Source of the DNA: CAIKLP01 sp965279595
Lineage (GTDB): Bacteria > Bacteroidota > Bacteroidia > Sphingobacteriales > Sphingobacteriaceae
DNA length: 64,000 bases
Direction: 5' to 3'
Assembly (NCBI GenBank): GCA_965279595.1
Contig: OZ257246.1
Span: 1,488,001 to 1,552,000, forward strand
Each line of letters opens with the position of its first letter. The first letter of the stretch is position 1. Made by a program: the position numbers and the translations under genes. Below are positions 45,135 through 54,900 of this stretch, one piece after another. The notes under the pieces were generated by a model, which was not told where the DNA came from, ran no database searches, and was given only the letters and a program-made list of their open reading frames with translations.

Positions 45135-46945
45135 TTAATAATTTTGTAGTGCGTTTTGCAAATGTGAATGGTACAGGTTCTGCCTCTGCTAATTTCCTTT
45201 TTGCAAAAGCCATTTTTAGAATGGGAATTTTTGTTACTCCCAAAAATATTTTTCCTTCCAACATTCAAGGCTTACCCACTTGGTATGATGTACGTGTTTC
45301 TGAAAAAGGATATTTAGGTAGAAGAGAAGGCGTAGATATGATGGTTTCTGTGAATCCTCAAAGCATGGCGAATGATGTGAAGAGTGTGAAAACAGGAGGC
45401 TATTTTTTGTATGATAGTACAAAAGATTTGCATGAAAGTTTAATTCGTGAAGACATTAATTACATTGGTGTTCCTTTAATGGAAATGTGTATCAAAGAAT
45501 ATACTGATCCTCGTCAACGTCAATTATTTAAAAACATCATATACGTTGGAGCATTAGCTGCACTGATGGATTTAGAATTCGATGTGCTTGAACAATTATT
45601 AGCAGAACAATTTCAAGGTAAAGAAAAATTAATTGCACCAAATGTTAAGGCTTTGAAATTAGGTGCTGATTATATCAAAGCAAACTATGAATTTCCATTA
45701 GACATCCGTTTAGAAAGAAGAGATTTGTTGAAAGATAAAATCATGATCGATGGAAATTCAGCCTGTGGTTTAGGTGCAGTTTATGCTGGTGCTACAGTTG
45801 CTGCATGGTATCCAATTACCCCTTCAACCTCAGTTGTAGAAGCTTATACAGAGTATGCAAAGAAATATAGAGTTGATAAAGTAACTGGTAAAAATAATTT
45901 CGCAATTGTTCAAGCAGAAGATGAATTGGCTGCATTAGGAATGGTGATTGGTGCAAATTGGAATGGTGCTAGAGCCTTTACTGCTACTAGTGGTCCGGGT
46001 GTTTCTTTAATGAATGAATTTTTAGGATTGGCTTACTTTGCTGAAATACCTACAGTGCTAATTGATGTGCAACGCAGTGGGCCTTCAACTGGAATGCCAA
46101 CTCGTACACAACAATCTGATATTTTACTTTCAGCTTATGCATCACATGGTGATACCAAACATGTTTTAATTTTTCCATCTACACCAAAAGAGTGTTTTGA
46201 TTTAACCGCTGATTCATTTGATTTAGCTGAACAATTGCAAACACCTATTATCATGTTAACTGATTTGGATTTAGGAATGAATGATCATGTATCTGAACCT
46301 TTTGTTTGGGATGATAAGAGAAAATTCAAAAGAGGAAAAGTTTTGGATGCAGCTCAGTTAGAAAAAATGGAACGCTTTGGTCGTTACTTAGATGTTGACA
46401 AAGATGGGATTACTTATAGAACTTATCCTGGAACACATCCAACCAAAGGTTCGTTTTTTACCAGAGGAACTTCACGTGATGAGTATGCAATTTATACGGA
46501 AGAAAGTGATGCCTATGTTCGTAATATGGAAAGGTTAATGTTGAAATGGAACACAGCAAAAACAATGGTTCCAGCACCTTATTTATATCAACAAACAAAT
46601 AAAAGTGATATTGGATTTGTGTTTTTTGGTACCACCATTTTTGCTGCAGAAGAAGCAATGGATAGTTTGAAAGAGCAAGGAATAAATGTTGATGCCATCA
46701 GATTAAAAGCATTTCCTTTCAATCATGAAGTAAATGATTTTATCAATGCGCACAAACAAATTTTTGTGATTGAACAAAATAGAGATGGGCAAATGCGTTC
46801 TTTGTTAATCAATGAATTAGAAATCAATCCAAGTAAATTAATTTCTATTTTAAATTATGACGGAATGCCAATTACTTCTGATCATATCTTACAACAACTT
46901 TCAAAAACAATTAACATAGCAGTTTTATCAACTACTATCAACTAA
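45116..46945 (+). CDS. korA: 2-oxoacid:ferredoxin oxidoreductase, fused gamma-alpha subunit
   Basis: A 609-residue KorA-type subunit. The N-terminal ~190 residues are the gamma (CoA-linked) domain (FANVNGTGSASANFLFAKAIFRMGI), followed by the alpha pyrimidine-binding domain (DGNSACGLGAVYAGATVAAWYPITPSTSVVEAY; TATSGPGVSLMNEF). This architecture is that of two-subunit 2-oxoglutarate oxidoreductases. The exact 2-oxoacid is not proved. Confidence 0.9.
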   Translation: MSGNSLVNNFVVRFANVNGTGSASANFLFAKAIFRMGIFVTPKNIFPSNIQGLPTWYDVRVSEKGYLGRREGVDMMVSVNPQSMANDVKSVKTGGYFLYDSTKDLHESLIREDINYIGVPLMEMCIKEYTDPRQRQLFKNIIYVGALAALMDLEFDVLEQLLAEQFQGKEKLIAPNVKALKLGADYIKANYEFPLDIRLERRDLLKDKIMIDGNSACGLGAVYAGATVAAWYPITPSTSVVEAYTEYAKKYRVDKVTGKNNFAIVQAEDELAALGMVIGANWNGARAFTATSGPGVSLMNEFLGLAYFAEIPTVLIDVQRSGPSTGMPTRTQQSDILLSAYASHGDTKHVLIFPSTPKECFDLTADSFDLAEQLQTPIIMLTDLDLGMNDHVSEPFVWDDKRKFKRGKVLDAAQLEKMERFGRYLDVDKDGITYRTYPGTHPTKGSFFTRGTSRDEYAIYTEESDAYVRNMERLMLKWNTAKTMVPAPYLYQQTNKSDIGFVFFGTTIFAAEEAMDSLKEQGINVDAIRLKAFPFNHEVNDFINAHKQIFVIEQNRDGQMRSLLINELEINPSKLISILNYDGMPITSDHILQQLSKTINIAVLSTTIN

Positions 46946-46954
46946 AGAAATATC

Positions 46955-48007
46955 ATGACTTATATAAAACCGAAATTTCGCCATCCTGCATTACCAAAAA
47001 ACGAATTGGGATATACGAAAACAATGTATGAAGGTTCGCTTTCTACACTATGTGCTGGCTGTGGACATGATTCAATCAGTGCAGCTATTGTACAAGCATG
47101 TTATGAGTTGGCAGTAGAGCCACATCGCATTGCAAAACTTTCAGGTATTGGTTGTTCATCAAAAACACCAGCTTATTTTTTAAGTCAATCGCATGGTTTT
47201 AATTCAGTGCACGGTCGTATGCCTTCAGTGGCTACTGGTGCAAATTTAGCTAACCGTGATTTAATTTATTTTGGCGTTTCTGGTGATGGTGATACCGCTT
47301 CCATTGGTATGGGGCAGTTTGTTCATGTAGTTCGTAGAAATTTGAATATGGTTTATGTAGTGATGAACAATGGCTGCTATGGACTAACCAAAGGACAAGA
47401 TTCAGCAACTGCTGATGAAGGTTCAAAAAGTAAAGCTGGCTCAGTGAATTTATTTCATGCCATTGATTTACCAAGTTTAGCTTTAGAACTAGGAGCAACA
47501 TTTGTAGCGCAAAGTTTTTCTGGTGATAAAGGGCAATTAATTCCTTTATTAAAAGCAGCAATAAAACATCCTGGTTTTGCAATCATCAATGTTATTTCAC
47601 CTTGTGTAACTTTTAATAATAATTCAGGCTCAACTAAAGCTTATGATTATGTGCGTGAGCATCTAGAAGCTACTTCTACTGTTGATTATGTGCCTATTCA
47701 TGAAGAGATTTTAACAGAGTACCAACAAGGAAGTTCAAAAGAAATTGAATTGCATGATGGCTCAAGTTTGCAACTGCATAAATTAGCTAAAGATTGGGAT
47801 CCTGAAGATAGAATGTCAGCAATGAATGCTATGCAAAATTCAAAATTGAAAGGGGAAATTTTAACAGGATTAATTTATATCAATCCGGAAACACATGACC
47901 TCCATGAAATGATTCAAACCAGTCATACTCCTCTTAATGTAATGACTGAGAAAGAACTTTGCCCGGGAGCGAATGCTTTGGAAGAATTGAATGCTGAACT
48001 TAGGTGA
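46955..48007 (+). CDS. korB: 2-oxoacid:ferredoxin oxidoreductase, beta subunit
   Basis: A 350-residue TPP-binding subunit. The four cysteines for the [4Fe-4S] cluster are present: C33 and C36 (LCAGCGH), C67 (GIGCSS) and the late ISPCVTF cysteine. The TPP/Mg motif reads GDGDTASIG ... NNGCYGLTKGQ. Nine bases after korA, so one operon of three genes. Confidence 0.92.
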   Translation: MTYIKPKFRHPALPKNELGYTKTMYEGSLSTLCAGCGHDSISAAIVQACYELAVEPHRIAKLSGIGCSSKTPAYFLSQSHGFNSVHGRMPSVATGANLANRDLIYFGVSGDGDTASIGMGQFVHVVRRNLNMVYVVMNNGCYGLTKGQDSATADEGSKSKAGSVNLFHAIDLPSLALELGATFVAQSFSGDKGQLIPLLKAAIKHPGFAIINVISPCVTFNNNSGSTKAYDYVREHLEATSTVDYVPIHEEILTEYQQGSSKEIELHDGSSLQLHKLAKDWDPEDRMSAMNAMQNSKLKGEILTGLIYINPETHDLHEMIQTSHTPLNVMTEKELCPGANALEELNAELR

Positions 48008-48079
48008 GGAAATTTTAAATTATGAATTTTAAATTTTAAATGTGGGGTAGAAGTAAATTGGGAATTAGTAATAAATAAT

Positions 48080-48541
48080 TTATAATTCATTTAACATAGT
48101 TGAAATTCTACTGATTTTAGTTTCTACTTTTTTAGCAGAATTAATCCAGTCTATATAGACCTTTTGAGCCGATTCAGTTAGTTTGAAAAACTTTGATTTA
48201 GCAATTGGGTCATCATTTAAACAAAATAAAATTTCTTCTGGAATTTCTATTGGATCATTATCTAGATATAAAACTATCTTAACTAAATCACCCGCTTGTT
48301 TGTTTATTTTCTTTCTAATTTCTGCTCTAATTGGTAAAAATAATTTACCATTTCCCATTGGCATTAATTTGTAATTTTTTAATTCGAAATCATCAATACT
48401 TCCTTTTACTTGAACCCAACCAAATTTGGCTTTTCTATCCGGACTGATTTCATTTATTGCCACGTATGACCAGCCACCTTTACCAGGATACTTTTCTATC
48501 AAATAGAGCTGATTTATTAAAGGAGTTTCTTCGGAATACAT
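48080..48541 (-). CDS. DUF1905 / YdeI-type protein
   Basis: A 153-residue protein: DUF1905 barrel (GWSYVAINE ... FGWVQVKGSIDDFELKNYKLMPMGNGKLFLPIRAEIRKKINKQAGD) followed by a YdeI-like OmdA helix region (LTESAQKVYIDWINSAKKVETKISR). Function unknown. The 72 bp after korB is low-complexity AT sequence with no visible terminator. Confidence 0.85.
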   Translation of the reverse strand: MYSEETPLINQLYLIEKYPGKGGWSYVAINEISPDRKAKFGWVQVKGSIDDFELKNYKLMPMGNGKLFLPIRAEIRKKINKQAGDLVKIVLYLDNDPIEIPEEILFCLNDDPIAKSKFFKLTESAQKVYIDWINSAKKVETKISRISTMLNEL

Positions 48542-48596
48542 GTTTTGATGTGAGAAATTGGAAATTGTGCAAAAATTGTATTTAAAGAGTTGAAAT

Positions 48597-49244
48597 TTAT
48601 TGGTTTTTTATGAATTTCATTACATCATCTTCAACATGCATGCTGTAATCTTTATCTTTTGTTTTGATGAAATTAAATAAATCTGTTTGAGTAGGGTAGT
48701 CTAATTCTCCTACAAATAGCCTTGCATCGTCAACTAGAATAATCGGATTATAAGGTTTTTGATAATTGAAAATAGCATTTATTTCTTCATAAATTGGACA
48801 GTTCAAATCTCCTTTGGCAGTTAAGCCCGAAGAGTAGTGACCATCAAGCCAAAAAATAACACCTTGTTTTATTTCTTTTAAAATAGAAGGTAAAACTTTA
48901 CCACTATCACCTTTTATTATTTCAACTTTTTTGTCATGCTTAAATCTATTCTTTGATTTTTTAAAATAGTATTCTGATAGTTCAATAGAAATTATTTTTT
49001 TAAAGTTTCTTTTTTGGGCTTCTACCATATCTCCTAAAAAAGTTCCTGTTTCTACTAAAATTTCATAACCTGATAATTCTTGAAAATGCTTAATTACTTT
49101 TTGTTTGACAATATGTGGGGGAGGGATTATTTTTCCTTCTGAAAGCCAATCAGTATAATGCTGTTGTTCATTCTTGACCCTAATTCTATTCAAAAGAAAT
49201 TGTGGAACTATTGGTCGAAGTAAACTTTTAACTTTATGAATCAT
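48597..49244 (-). CDS. Rossmann-fold, methyltransferase-like protein
   Basis: A 215-residue protein with an SAM-binding-like ETGTFLGDMVEAQK loop, ISIELSEYYF acid and IIKGDSGKVL segments, then FWLDGHYSSG and ILVDDARLF. This resembles class I SAM-dependent methyltransferases of the sugar/glycan type. The N-terminus is basic with no signal. Substrate unknown. Confidence 0.65.
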   Translation of the reverse strand: MIHKVKSLLRPIVPQFLLNRIRVKNEQQHYTDWLSEGKIIPPPHIVKQKVIKHFQELSGYEILVETGTFLGDMVEAQKRNFKKIISIELSEYYFKKSKNRFKHDKKVEIIKGDSGKVLPSILKEIKQGVIFWLDGHYSSGLTAKGDLNCPIYEEINAIFNYQKPYNPIILVDDARLFVGELDYPTQTDLFNFIKTKDKDYSMHVEDDVMKFIKNQ

Positions 49245-49250
49245 AGCAAT

Positions 49251-49279
49251 AAAAAAAACGGCAATTGATTTTGCCGTTT
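49251..49279 (-). terminator. terminator of the coiled-coil protein gene
   Basis: On the minus strand AAACGGCA/TGCCGTTT forms an 8-bp stem followed by eight T. It ends just before the methyltransferase-like gene. Confidence 0.85.
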
Positions 49280-49316
49280 CTAAATTAACTATTTTTTTGA
49301 AGGAAGCATAAATTAG

Positions 49317-50072
49317 TTATGATGCCTCATTTCCATTATTTGTATTTTCTAATTTATCAATGATAGATTGCAATTGAGTATTTAAACTCTCATGATCTTC
49401 TTTCATTTTATGTTGTAATTCAGATTTCAAATGAGTTAAGTCTTTACTCATTTTACTTTGTGAATGATGCATATCAGATTTTAACTCTTCAGCTAATTTT
49501 ACATTTGCTAAATCTGTTTGTTTTTTAAGTTCTGATTTCAACTTTGCAATTTTGCTGTTTAATGCGAAGAATACCAATGAAATCAATACAATTGAAACTG
49601 CAACTCCTGCCCATACTAAATTTATTTTCTTATCAGCTTCTTCTAATTTCTTCAATTGAACTTCAGTTGAAGCTCTAAATTCTTCCATTGATGAATTAGT
49701 TAGTTTCAATGAATCAGAAGTTGTGCTTATTTTGAAATTAGCTGAATTTAAAATGTCTTCAACATTGGTCATTTTAGTTTGCAATTCAGTAATCGTTTGC
49801 AATTTTGCTTCAACATCTCCTCTTAAACTAGATGTGCTTCCTTGTATAGCATTGATTTGGCTATTTACACTCGACATCTTATCTTCAAAATCTTTTTTCA
49901 ATAAATAAGGCGAAGGAAGTTTTTGCACTGCAGTTGCAGGTTTTGCTGTTGTTTGAGTTGCAGGCTTTGGTGCTGGTTGTTGATTAATAGGTTTTGACTG
50001 AAATTGACTATAGCTATTATTAAAAGAAAAGCTTAACAAAATCAGAATTACAATTGATAAAATACGTTTCAT
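49317..50072 (-). CDS. coiled-coil membrane protein, unknown function
   Basis: A 251-residue protein from ATG 50072 (12 codons inside a longer TTG-started frame). Signal peptide ending NNSYSQ, a Pro/Ala/Thr/Gln-rich linker (about 25-55), a coiled coil (about 60-140), one transmembrane helix (LVWAGVAVSIVLISLVFFAL) and a second, presumably cytosolic, coiled coil. It has no enzyme motif. It may be a scaffold or envelope spacer. Confidence 0.75.
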   Translation of the reverse strand: MKRILSIVILILLSFSFNNSYSQFQSKPINQQPAPKPATQTTAKPATAVQKLPSPYLLKKDFEDKMSSVNSQINAIQGSTSSLRGDVEAKLQTITELQTKMTNVEDILNSANFKISTTSDSLKLTNSSMEEFRASTEVQLKKLEEADKKINLVWAGVAVSIVLISLVFFALNSKIAKLKSELKKQTDLANVKLAEELKSDMHHSQSKMSKDLTHLKSELQHKMKEDHESLNTQLQSIIDKLENTNNGNEAS

Positions 50073-50310
50073 TATAATCTTGGTTTTAGGTATGGGTAAG
50101 TTAGTCAATTATAAGAAATTTCTAAATAAGAAATTGAATAAATAATTTAATACCAATTGATTAAGGCTTAAACATTGCGAAAATTGGAATACAGAACTAT
50201 TTTTTTTAGAAAATGCTAGATTTTCAGTTTAAATATTGGTTAATAGAATTATTAACAGTGAATTAAAAGGAGTTGGAACATTAATTATTTCAAGTAATAA
50301 TGCCCAAAGC

Positions 50311-50345
50311 AAAAAAAAAGCATACAGTTACCCTGTATGCTTTTT
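50311..50345 (-). terminator. terminator of the lysine-rich mini-gene
   Basis: GCATACAG/CTGTATGC stem (50320-50340) with nine T on the minus strand after it. It lies 18 bp past the stop of the 34-codon ORF. Confidence 0.85.
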
Positions 50346-50362
50346 CTATTTTAAAGGTGCAA

Positions 50363-50467
50363 TTATTTTTTACTATCACGTTTTGCCTTTTTATCAGCAC
50401 GTTTTTCTTTTAAAGTTTTTGTTGCTTCCTTTTTAGCTTCTTTGGTTGGTGATTTTTCTTTTGCCAT
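50363..50467 (-). CDS. 34-residue lysine-rich protein
   Basis: Short ORF read by eye: ATG at 50467-50465, TAA at 50365-50363. The product starts MAKEKSPTKEAKKEATK and ends RADKKAKRDSKK; it is nearly all Lys, Ala, Glu, Thr and Arg. A strong minus-strand terminator follows directly, which supports a real transcript. Small basic helix-forming proteins can bind nucleic acid; no function is claimed. Confidence 0.65.
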   Translation of the reverse strand: MAKEKSPTKEAKKEATKTLKEKRADKKAKRDSKK

Positions 50468-50825
50468 GATTGTATGTTTTAAATTTTAAGTGCTTTTTGA
50501 TTACTCTAAGATATAAATAAAATCCATTTCTTCAATTTTTGAGCATGGATTGAGATGTTGTATTTACCTTTTACAATTAATGTAGAAATTGATTTTAATT
50601 GGAATAATCTATTATGCTATTTTTCGAAAGAATCAATTTCATTGAAATTCTAAGTAATTTTTGATTTAATAATTAGGAAATGGAGCTAATAGGTCTCAAA
50701 TACTTTATACTCCTAGCCCTTTGCTTTAACATTTCCTTAACACTTTCTTAGTTTGTGTATTTATAAGGCTTTCAGATTGGAAAGCAGACTGATTTTGCCT
50801 ATTTTCGCCTACCTAATTTTACATT
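50468..50825. other. intergenic region before gpsA
   Basis: No ORF of note. It holds TTAACA-N5-TTAACA at 50726-50742 followed 11 bp on by TTAGTT, and a possible promoter (TTG 50777-50779, 20 bp, TATTTTCG 50800-50807). Confidence 0.5.
50726..50742 (+). promoter_or_regulatory. TTAACA-N5-TTAACA direct repeat upstream of gpsA
   Basis: Perfect hexamers start at 50726 and 50737 (11-bp period); TTAGTT follows at 50748. Same word and period as the arrays before the TonB receptor and others. It is not in the same register to the best -7 box (50800). Confidence 0.45.
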
Positions 50826-51833
50826 ATGCAAACAATTGGTAGAACTACAAAAATAGGAGTGATAGGAGGCGGGAGTTGGGCTACGGCATTAGTTAAAATT
50901 TTATGTGATAATAAATTGGATGTTCGTTGGTGGATGCGCAATGCAGATGCCGTAAGTCATATCCAGAAATTCAATAAAAATCCCAATTATTTAAGATCTG
51001 CAGAAATTAGTATTCAACCTGAACGCGTAGGTACTGATTTAAAAGCAATTGTTAAAGAATGTGATGTGCTAATTTTTGCGGTCCCTGCTGCATTCTTGCA
51101 TGCCAGTCTTCATGAATTTACTCATAAAGATTTCGAAGGAAAATTTATTTGTTCAGCCATTAAGGGTATCGTGCCTGAATACAATCTTATTATTGGAGAA
51201 TATTTTCAACAAGTGTATCAATTAGCATTAGACCATGTTTTAGTAATAAGTGGCCCATGCCATGCAGAAGAAGTTGCGTTAGAGAAATTATCATTTTTGA
51301 CAATTTCTTGTACCGAACAAAAGCATGCTGCTGATTTTGCTGCTTTGTTAAATAACCGTTTTATTAGAACAGTAACAAGTGATGATATTTATGGAACAGA
51401 ATATGGAGCTGTATTAAAAAATATTTATGCTATAGCTTCAGGAATTTGCCATGGTTTAGGTTATGGTGATAATTTCCAATCTGTACTTATTTCAAATGCC
51501 ATACGTGAAATGGAAAGATTTTTAGCTGCCGTACATCCAATCAATAGAGATATTAAAGAGTCGGCTTATTTGGGAGATTTATTGGTAACTGCCTATTCCC
51601 AATTTAGTAGAAATAGAACCTTTGGAAACATGATAGGCAAGGGCTATTCAGTTAAATCTGCTCAGTTTGAAATGGGAATGGTTGCCGAAGGATATTATGC
51701 AGTTAAATGTATACATGAAATTAACAGAAATTTAAAAGTAAACATTCCTATATGCAGAACTGTTTATGGAATATTGTATGAAAATATCTCTCCAATAGTT
51801 GAAATGAAACTTTTATCAGAAAAATTGGATTGA
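50826..51833 (+). CDS. gpsA: NAD(P)-dependent glycerol-3-phosphate dehydrogenase
   Basis: Makes sn-glycerol 3-phosphate for phospholipids from dihydroxyacetone phosphate. The 335-residue protein has the dinucleotide motif GVIGGGSWATALVKIL, FAVPAAFL, SGPCHAEEV and the catalytic lysine in GTEYGAVLKNIYAIASG. Confidence 0.95.
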   Translation: MQTIGRTTKIGVIGGGSWATALVKILCDNKLDVRWWMRNADAVSHIQKFNKNPNYLRSAEISIQPERVGTDLKAIVKECDVLIFAVPAAFLHASLHEFTHKDFEGKFICSAIKGIVPEYNLIIGEYFQQVYQLALDHVLVISGPCHAEEVALEKLSFLTISCTEQKHAADFAALLNNRFIRTVTSDDIYGTEYGAVLKNIYAIASGICHGLGYGDNFQSVLISNAIREMERFLAAVHPINRDIKESAYLGDLLVTAYSQFSRNRTFGNMIGKGYSVKSAQFEMGMVAEGYYAVKCIHEINRNLKVNIPICRTVYGILYENISPIVEMKLLSEKLD

Positions 51834-51922
51834 TATTTGCTCAAAGGAGCCTTATCTTGAAACTATTTAATTGTTTGAACGTAAGACTAATAAATTAAGA
51901 ATCTACACAGTACAGCCCCAGT

Positions 51923-54900
51923 ATGAATGATATTTTACATAACAAAAAGCGATTTTTGCTTTTAATAATTTGTATTGCTTGTTGTGCTCTAAATTTTTCA
52001 GCAAAAGCTCAGTGCCCTCAGTTTTTTAATAGAAATGGGATTGCTTCTTCTTCACCAACTTGGTTACAATGTATAGTTGGAGCATCTCCAGCAACTACAA
52101 CTTTAACAATTCAAGCAGCCAGTTTAGTTGGCCCATGTACCATTGATTGGGGTGATGGTAGTGGATTACAAGTAGTAGCTGCAATTTTACCTAACGGTTC
52201 AGTAAGCCATGTTTATACATTCGCATTAGGAACTAAAACGGTAACCATCACTCAAACTTTACCAATTCCTTGCGTAATTGTTGGACATTATGTGGTTGAG
52301 CGTGAAGTGCGCGCAAGCATTATTGCTGCTGCGGGTGGAGTAACTACAGTTTGTGCTCCCGGTTCTATTTCCTTTTTAAATAATTCACAAGATGTTTCTG
52401 ATTCAACCACCTTCACTTTAGACTTTGGAGATAATACACCAGTGCTTAATTTAACAAGTGCCAATGCTGGACAAATTATCAATCATACCTATTTAAAAAA
52501 TTCAGTTAACTGTAATACCAACGTAACCTTAACAGCAAGAAATTTATGTTCAGGAAATGCAGCCTCTACCAATATTTATGGTCCCATCAGAATATTTGAT
52601 ATTGATTCTGCTATTATTGGTGCTTCTAAAAATGTTTTATGTTATCCTGATACCAATGTCATATTTACGAATTCAAGTGTTCGTAATTGTGTGAATGATG
52701 GTAATACGCAACAACGTTTAGAGCGTTGGATTATTCATGATTATTTTGGACCTGGTTTAGATAGTGTAACTAACTGGAGTCCTTGGCCACCAAGCACTGC
52801 CTTGAATTTTAATTTTCCTGCACCTACTCGTCCACGCACGTATTGTGTAACCTTAATGGATAGTAGTTTTTGTGGTGTTGATACTGCTACTAGATGTATT
52901 ACTATTATTGATCCGCCAATTGCTTCATTCACTTCTGTTGATACAGTTTGTGGTTCACAAAATATTACTTTCACAAATACTACTCCAACAGCTGGAACCT
53001 TTGCGCATGCTTGGGATTTTGGAGATGGAAATACTTCAACTCAAATTTCACCTACGCATAGTTTTACCAATGCAGGAAATACTACTTTAACTTTTAATGT
53101 TAGATTAATTGTTACCAATGGAGGTGCAACCGCATGTCGTGATACTTTCATCAAAGTAATTACAGTTTTACCTCGACCAACATCTAATTTTTCACAAAAT
53201 GCAGTTGCTGGAAATATCAATGGTTGTGATTCATTGATGGTGAATTTTGTTGATCTATCAACCAATGCAATTTCTTGGGATTGGGATTTTGATAATAATG
53301 GGCTCACTGATTTTTCTGGGCAATTTCCTCCAGTAAGAAAATATTTAATCACAAGCACCGTAAGGCTAACCGTTACTGGCGCCAATGGTTGTAGCCATAC
53401 ACGAACCAGGACTATTTCAATTTTCAGAACACCACTTGCTGATTTTACTGCAAGCAGTGTATGTGTAAATAAAACGGCAACTTTTACTGATGGTTCTACA
53501 CCTTTCCCAGGTAATGCAATTACTACTCGTAGTTGGAATTTTGGTGATCCAGCATCAGGTGGAAACAATACTTCAACAGCAACAAATCCAACACATGTTT
53601 TTACAATTCCCAATACTTATTTTGTTAGATTAATTGTGAACTCTGCTAATGGATGTAGTGATACCATCATCAAATCTGTTATAGTACAATTTCCGCCAAC
53701 AGTAAATTTTACTCCTACTGTTACAACTGGATGTTCTCCTTTGTCTGTTACTTTTACCAATAACACTTTAAATGCTGATCCAACATTATATGTTTGGAAA
53801 AGATTAAACGCTGGTAATTTTAGTACACAAGTTTCTCCATCTGTAACCTATGTAAATAATGGAACTACTAATGATACCATACGTGTACGTTTAGTAGCAT
53901 CCACTGCATTTGGATGTTTAGATTCTATCACCAAAACCATTGTAGTTTTTCCAAATCCAATTGCAGGATTTGCGGCAAACACTTTGCCCTCTTGTATTCC
54001 AAGCCCCATTAGTTTTGTAAATACCAGTAGTGGTGCTATCAGTTTTGCTTGGGATTTTAATGATGGAAATTTCAGTAATCTTCCAAATCCTATTCATCAA
54101 TTCAATAACAATAGCAATTCAATTAGAGTTTATCAAGTTCGATTAGTTGCAACTAGTCCAAACACTTGTACTGATACCGCTGAGTTGCCAGTATTGGTTT
54201 ATCCAAACCAAACTTTTGTCATTAATACCAATGTTGATACTGGCTGTACGCCAGTGCATGTGCAGTTTCCAGCATTTCCCGGAATTGTAAATTATAATTG
54301 GGATTTTGGTGATGCACAATTAGGAACTGGAGCCTCTCCTCAACATACTTATGTAAACTTTACACAAAGTGATATCACTTATACTGCACGAGCTATTTTA
54401 ACAAATGCATTTGGTTGCATTGATACTGTTTTTAAAAACACCGTTGTAAAGCCCATTCCAACTGCATTTTTTACAAGTAATGTTTCATCAGGATGTTTAC
54501 CTTTCGATGTTAGCTTTCAAAACGTTTCTACTTCAGCAACTCAATACCATTGGGATTTTGGCGATAGCACTTCTGAAAATACAGTGAGCGCCATAGTGAA
54601 TCATCGCTACCGAAATGAAACTGCTTCTCCACTAAAAAGAACAGTTACTTTGACCGCTTATAACAATGATTCATGTGAGAGTATTCACACACAAGATGTG
54701 TTGATTTTCCCACAAGTGAAAGCCATTTTTAGTATTGATTCTGTAGCATGTTCACCATTTGTAGCGCAAGCTGATAATCGCTCTATTGCTGCACAAAAAT
54801 ATTATTGGTTTTTAGATGGTTCCTTAATTGACTCTGTTCAAAATAAAGAATTCATCATCAGTAATTCAAATACCATTCCTGAAACACATGTCATTCGCTT

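Noticed and set aside
48008..48079. AT-rich word repeats after korB as a CRISPR or tandem repeat
   Set aside because: Short irregular TTTTAAATT words with no unit or spacer structure; ordinary low complexity.
50236..50436. Plus-strand 66-codon ORF
   Set aside because: It is antisense to the lysine-rich mini-gene and crosses its terminator stem.
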